Source of the DNA: Qipengyuania sp. YIM B01966
GTDB lineage: Bacteria; Pseudomonadota; Alphaproteobacteria; Sphingomonadales; Sphingomonadaceae
Length of the DNA: 64,000 nt
Direction of reading: 5' to 3'
Assembly (NCBI RefSeq): GCF_016461955.1
Contig: NZ_JADMNM010000009.1
Span: 19,862 to 83,861, forward strand
Shown here: positions 61,774 through 64,000 of the stretch, one piece after another
How the letters are laid out: every line of letters begins with the position of its first letter
Position numbering within the stretch: position 1 is the stretch's first letter
Translations under genes and position numbers: made by a program
Notes under the pieces: generated by a model
The model's input: only the letters and a program-made list of their open reading frames with translations
Told to the model about the DNA's origin: nothing
The model's database searches: none

Positions 61774-62822
61774 GCGGCGACACGCTCGACACGTTCCGCC
61801 GGCTGATCCGCAATACCGGCCCGATCAGCCTTGCCCATTATATGGGCGAGAGCAATGCGCGCTATTACGCGGCGCGCGATCCGCTGGGCGCGGCGGGAGA
61901 TTTCGTCACCGCGCCCGAAATCAGCCAGATGTTCGGCGAGCTGATCGGCCTGTGGCTGGCGGATATGTGGCTGCGTGCCGGGCGCGCGGAAAACCCGCTC
62001 TATGTCGAACTCGGCCCCGGACGCGGCACGCTGGCGCGCGATGCGCTGCGGACGGCGGCGCGTTACGGGCTGACGCCGCAGGTGCATCTGGTCGAAGCCT
62101 CGACCGAATTGCGCGCGGTGCAGCAGGCGGCGCTGCCGCAGGCGATCTGGCATCACGACCTCGCCACCGTGCCCACAGACGGCCCGGTGCTGCTGGTGGC
62201 GAACGAGTTTCTCGACGCGCTGCCGGTGCGCCAGCTGGTTCGCACGGACGGCGGCTGGCGCGAGCGGATGATCGGCCTCGATGGCGAGGCGCTGTGCTAT
62301 GTCGCCGGGCAGCAACCCTTCGACAGCGCGGTGCCCGATACCCTGCGGAGCGAGCCGGTGGGCACAATCGTCGAAACCTCGCCCGCGGCGGCGGCGATCG
62401 TCTACGAGGTCGCCGGGCGGCTGGCGCAGCAGGGCGGCACCGCGCTGTTCATCGATTATGGCCACGCCGAGCCGCGCACCGGTTCGACCTTCCAGGCTAT
62501 CAGCGCGCATCGCAAGGTCGACCCGCTGGCGATGCCGGGCACTGCCGACCTTACCGCGCATGTCGATTTCGCGACGCTGGGACGGATTGCCCAGTCCCGC
62601 GAGGCGCGCTGGCTCGGCACGGTGACGCAGGGCGACTGGCTGCGCGCGCTGGGGATCGAGACCCGGGCCGACAATCTGGCGCACCGCGCGCCGCATTATG
62701 CTGCCGATCTCGCCGCGCAGCGCGACCGGCTGATCGCTTCCGACCAGATGGGCGAGTTGTTCAAGGTGATGGGTCTCGCCGCGCCCGGCTGGCCCGACGG
62801 GGTGGGCTTTCCCGTCGACTAG
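61770..62822 (+). CDS. SAM-dependent methyltransferase, MidA/NDUFAF7 (DUF185) family
   Basis: 350-residue class I methyltransferase of the DUF185 family; the mitochondrial member methylates an Arg of a complex I subunit, which suggests a respiratory-complex target but is not proven here. Motifs: GPISLAHYMGESNARYYAAR, FVTAPEISQMFGELIG, SAM-binding ELGPGRGTLARDALR and VANEFLDALPVRQL. It begins with GTG (61770) in a GTGA overlap with the lgt stop. Ends with a CTAG shared with the convergent kinase gene. Confidence 0.92.
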   Translation: MSGDTLDTFRRLIRNTGPISLAHYMGESNARYYAARDPLGAAGDFVTAPEISQMFGELIGLWLADMWLRAGRAENPLYVELGPGRGTLARDALRTAARYGLTPQVHLVEASTELRAVQQAALPQAIWHHDLATVPTDGPVLLVANEFLDALPVRQLVRTDGGWRERMIGLDGEALCYVAGQQPFDSAVPDTLRSEPVGTIVETSPAAAAIVYEVAGRLAQQGGTALFIDYGHAEPRTGSTFQAISAHRKVDPLAMPGTADLTAHVDFATLGRIAQSREARWLGTVTQGDWLRALGIETRADNLAHRAPHYAADLAAQRDRLIASDQMGELFKVMGLAAPGWPDGVGFPVD

Positions 62823-64000
62823 GCGGCCAGCGTGGCGGCGGGGATGGTCACATCGACCTCCAGCCCGCTTGCCTCGAACCGCCGCTCGAGCTTGCCACCA
62901 AGCTGCCCTTCGACCGACATCCGCGCCAGCCGCGAGCCGAAGCCCTCGCGCTCGGGCGGAGCCACCGGCGGGCCGCCCTGCTCACGCCAGCTGATCCGCA
63001 CGCCGTCGTCGTCACGGCCGACATCAACCGTGACACTGCCACCAGTGACCGACAGCGCGCCATATTTGGTGGCGTTGGTCGCCAGTTCGTGGAATACCAG
63101 CGCAATCGGCGTCGCCGCGCGGCGGCCGACCGCGCAATCGGCGGCGCCCGTAATCGTCACCTGGCTGGTGCCGGCGCGCATATAGGGTTTGAGCAGCGCC
63201 TGCAGCAGCCCGGCCAAAGCGCCTCCCGGCGCGCCCCCTTCGTCGACGGTGCCGGGTTGGACATAATCATGCGCCCGGCCAAGCGCGCCGATCGTCTCGC
63301 TGATTTCGGCCACGAACGGCGCGGCTTCGGGGTGGGCGCGGCCGCGCAGGCTGATGAGGCTGCCGACAACGGCAAAGATATTCTTAATCCGGTGCGCCAA
63401 CTCGCGCGACAGCAATTCGCGCCCTTCGGCCGCGCGGTGCGCTTCGTCGATATCGGCCAGCGTGCCGAACCATTGCGTGGTGCCGCCTTGCCCCGGCATG
63501 GTCGGCAATGCCCGCGCCGCCATCCAGCGCCATGACCCGTCCCGATGGCGCAGGCGATATTCGCCGTTGAGCGGCGCGCCCCCCGCCCGTGCCGCCTGCC
63601 ACGCGGCAACAAAGCTGTCCTGGTCCTCAGCGTGCATCAGGCTGGCAAAGTCGGCCGGCGCGGCCGGCGGCGGGTTGCCAGTGAATTCCTGCCACCGGTT
63701 GCTGACGAAATCGAACTGGCCCTGCCGATCGATCGACCAGACGATATCGGGGATCGCATCGGCAAGCGAGCGCAGCGTCAGATCGCGGCTCTTGCGCTCG
63801 CGCTCGCTGGCGAGCACGCCGCGCCGTTCAAGCAGGCGGCGCATCACCGCGCGGGCGAGCACCGCCAGCCCCTCGGTCTGCAGGGATGTCAATCCTTCGG
63901 GGCGGGGTACGCGGTCGATCACACATAGCGCGCCAAGCGGCGCTCCTTCGGACGAGATCAGCGGCGCGCCGGCGTAAACGTATGGCCCGCCCCGTCGGCA
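62819..64000 (-). CDS. HWE-type sensor histidine kinase, GAF-PAS (N-terminus outside the window)
   Basis: Cytoplasmic sensor kinase, cut at the right edge. The frame stays open to the edge: the last part of a GAF domain (YVYAGAPLISSEGAPLGALC then VIDRVPRPEGLTSLQ) lies beyond the apparent GTG start at 63922. Then a PAS/PAC domain (DIVWSIDRQGQFDFVSNRWQ, RLRHRDGSWRWMAARALP), the H-box SRELAHRIKNIFAVVGSLIS and the N-box ALVFHELATNATKYGALSV. These are HWE/HisKA_2 features. It would phosphorylate a response regulator, often one of the general stress response in Alphaproteobacteria. No regulator is visible here. Confidence 0.88.
   Translation of the reverse strand, partial: CRRGGPYVYAGAPLISSEGAPLGALCVIDRVPRPEGLTSLQTEGLAVLARAVMRRLLERRGVLASERERKSRDLTLRSLADAIPDIVWSIDRQGQFDFVSNRWQEFTGNPPPAAPADFASLMHAEDQDSFVAAWQAARAGGAPLNGEYRLRHRDGSWRWMAARALPTMPGQGGTTQWFGTLADIDEAHRAAEGRELLSRELAHRIKNIFAVVGSLISLRGRAHPEAAPFVAEISETIGALGRAHDYVQPGTVDEGGAPGGALAGLLQALLKPYMRAGTSQVTITGAADCAVGRRAATPIALVFHELATNATKYGALSVTGGSVTVDVGRDDDGVRISWREQGGPPVAPPEREGFGSRLARMSVEGQLGGKLERRFEASGLEVDVTIPAATLAA

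Overview
The window is 64 kb of GC-rich chromosomal DNA that is almost completely coding: no gap between genes exceeds 300 bases and no insertion sequence, prophage, tRNA, rRNA or CRISPR array was seen. Gene content points to an alphaproteobacterium of the order Sphingomonadales, probably family Erythrobacteraceae. The pointers are an exosortase-A type exopolysaccharide glycosyltransferase and O-glycosylation ligase, an HWE-type histidine kinase, a large TonB-dependent receptor, a RibA with a degenerate RibB-like N-terminus, intracellular PHA depolymerase, and the SPOR/EF-hand/peptidase repertoire style of that group. The assignment is inference from gene families, not from a database match.

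Layout. 0-1.5 kb: end of an exopolysaccharide gene set (Wzz-type tyrosine autokinase, cut by the window edge, and a TPR-like membrane protein). 1.5-10.3 kb: housekeeping genes ung, rnd, lptC-lptA and the two glutamate synthase subunits gltD-gltB. 10.5-15 kb: a long disordered membrane protein of unknown function, then divergently an exosortase-associated glycosyltransferase and, after a 59-residue membrane microprotein, the putative O-glycosylation ligase. 15-24.5 kb: MaoC dehydratase, thiolase, a promoter/leader region, a DUF4126 membrane protein, PHA depolymerase, ABCB-type exporter, M13 metallopeptidase, uppP and a small acidic lipoprotein. 24.5-31.8 kb: phenylalanine hydroxylase, CoA transferase, acyl-CoA dehydrogenase, two small lipoproteins, recQ, a secreted beta-helix protein and a DksA-type zinc finger protein. 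31.8-40.2 kb: ribA, xthA, a candidate structured small RNA, lolA, rpmG, arfB, a pseudouridine synthase, the pabB-pabC fusion, a HerA-like ATPase and an EF-hand protein. 40.3-49.5 kb: cupin, VOC protein, two peptidases, a thioesterase, a diguanylate cyclase whose signal-peptide region is cut off by an in-frame stop, alanine dehydrogenase and a secreted protein of unknown function. 49.6-64 kb: a REP-like repeat pair, ftsK, thiE-like gene, yggS, TonB receptor, glnD, an AMP-dependent acyl-CoA synthetase, lgt, a MidA-type methyltransferase and a GAF-PAS-HWE histidine kinase cut by the right edge.

How the genes work together. Envelope biogenesis is the strongest theme (capsule/EPS export and polymerisation, LptC/LptA, UppP, LolA, Lgt, TonB receptor, ABC exporter). 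Central nitrogen handling is the second (GltBD, GlnD, Ald, PhhA), and short-chain acyl-CoA/PHA metabolism the third (thiolase, MaoC hydratase, acyl-CoA dehydrogenase, CoA transferase, acyl-CoA synthetase, PhaZ). Many genes are packed with 1-4 base overlaps, and several convergent pairs share their stop codons.

No convincing new defence or mobile system was found. The items most worth checking are the candidate small RNA between lolA and xthA, the nonsense codon in the diguanylate cyclase gene, the unannotated 59-residue membrane protein before the O-glycosylation ligase, the promoter/palindrome/hairpin leader before the DUF4126 gene, and the long disordered membrane protein at 10.5-12.1 kb.
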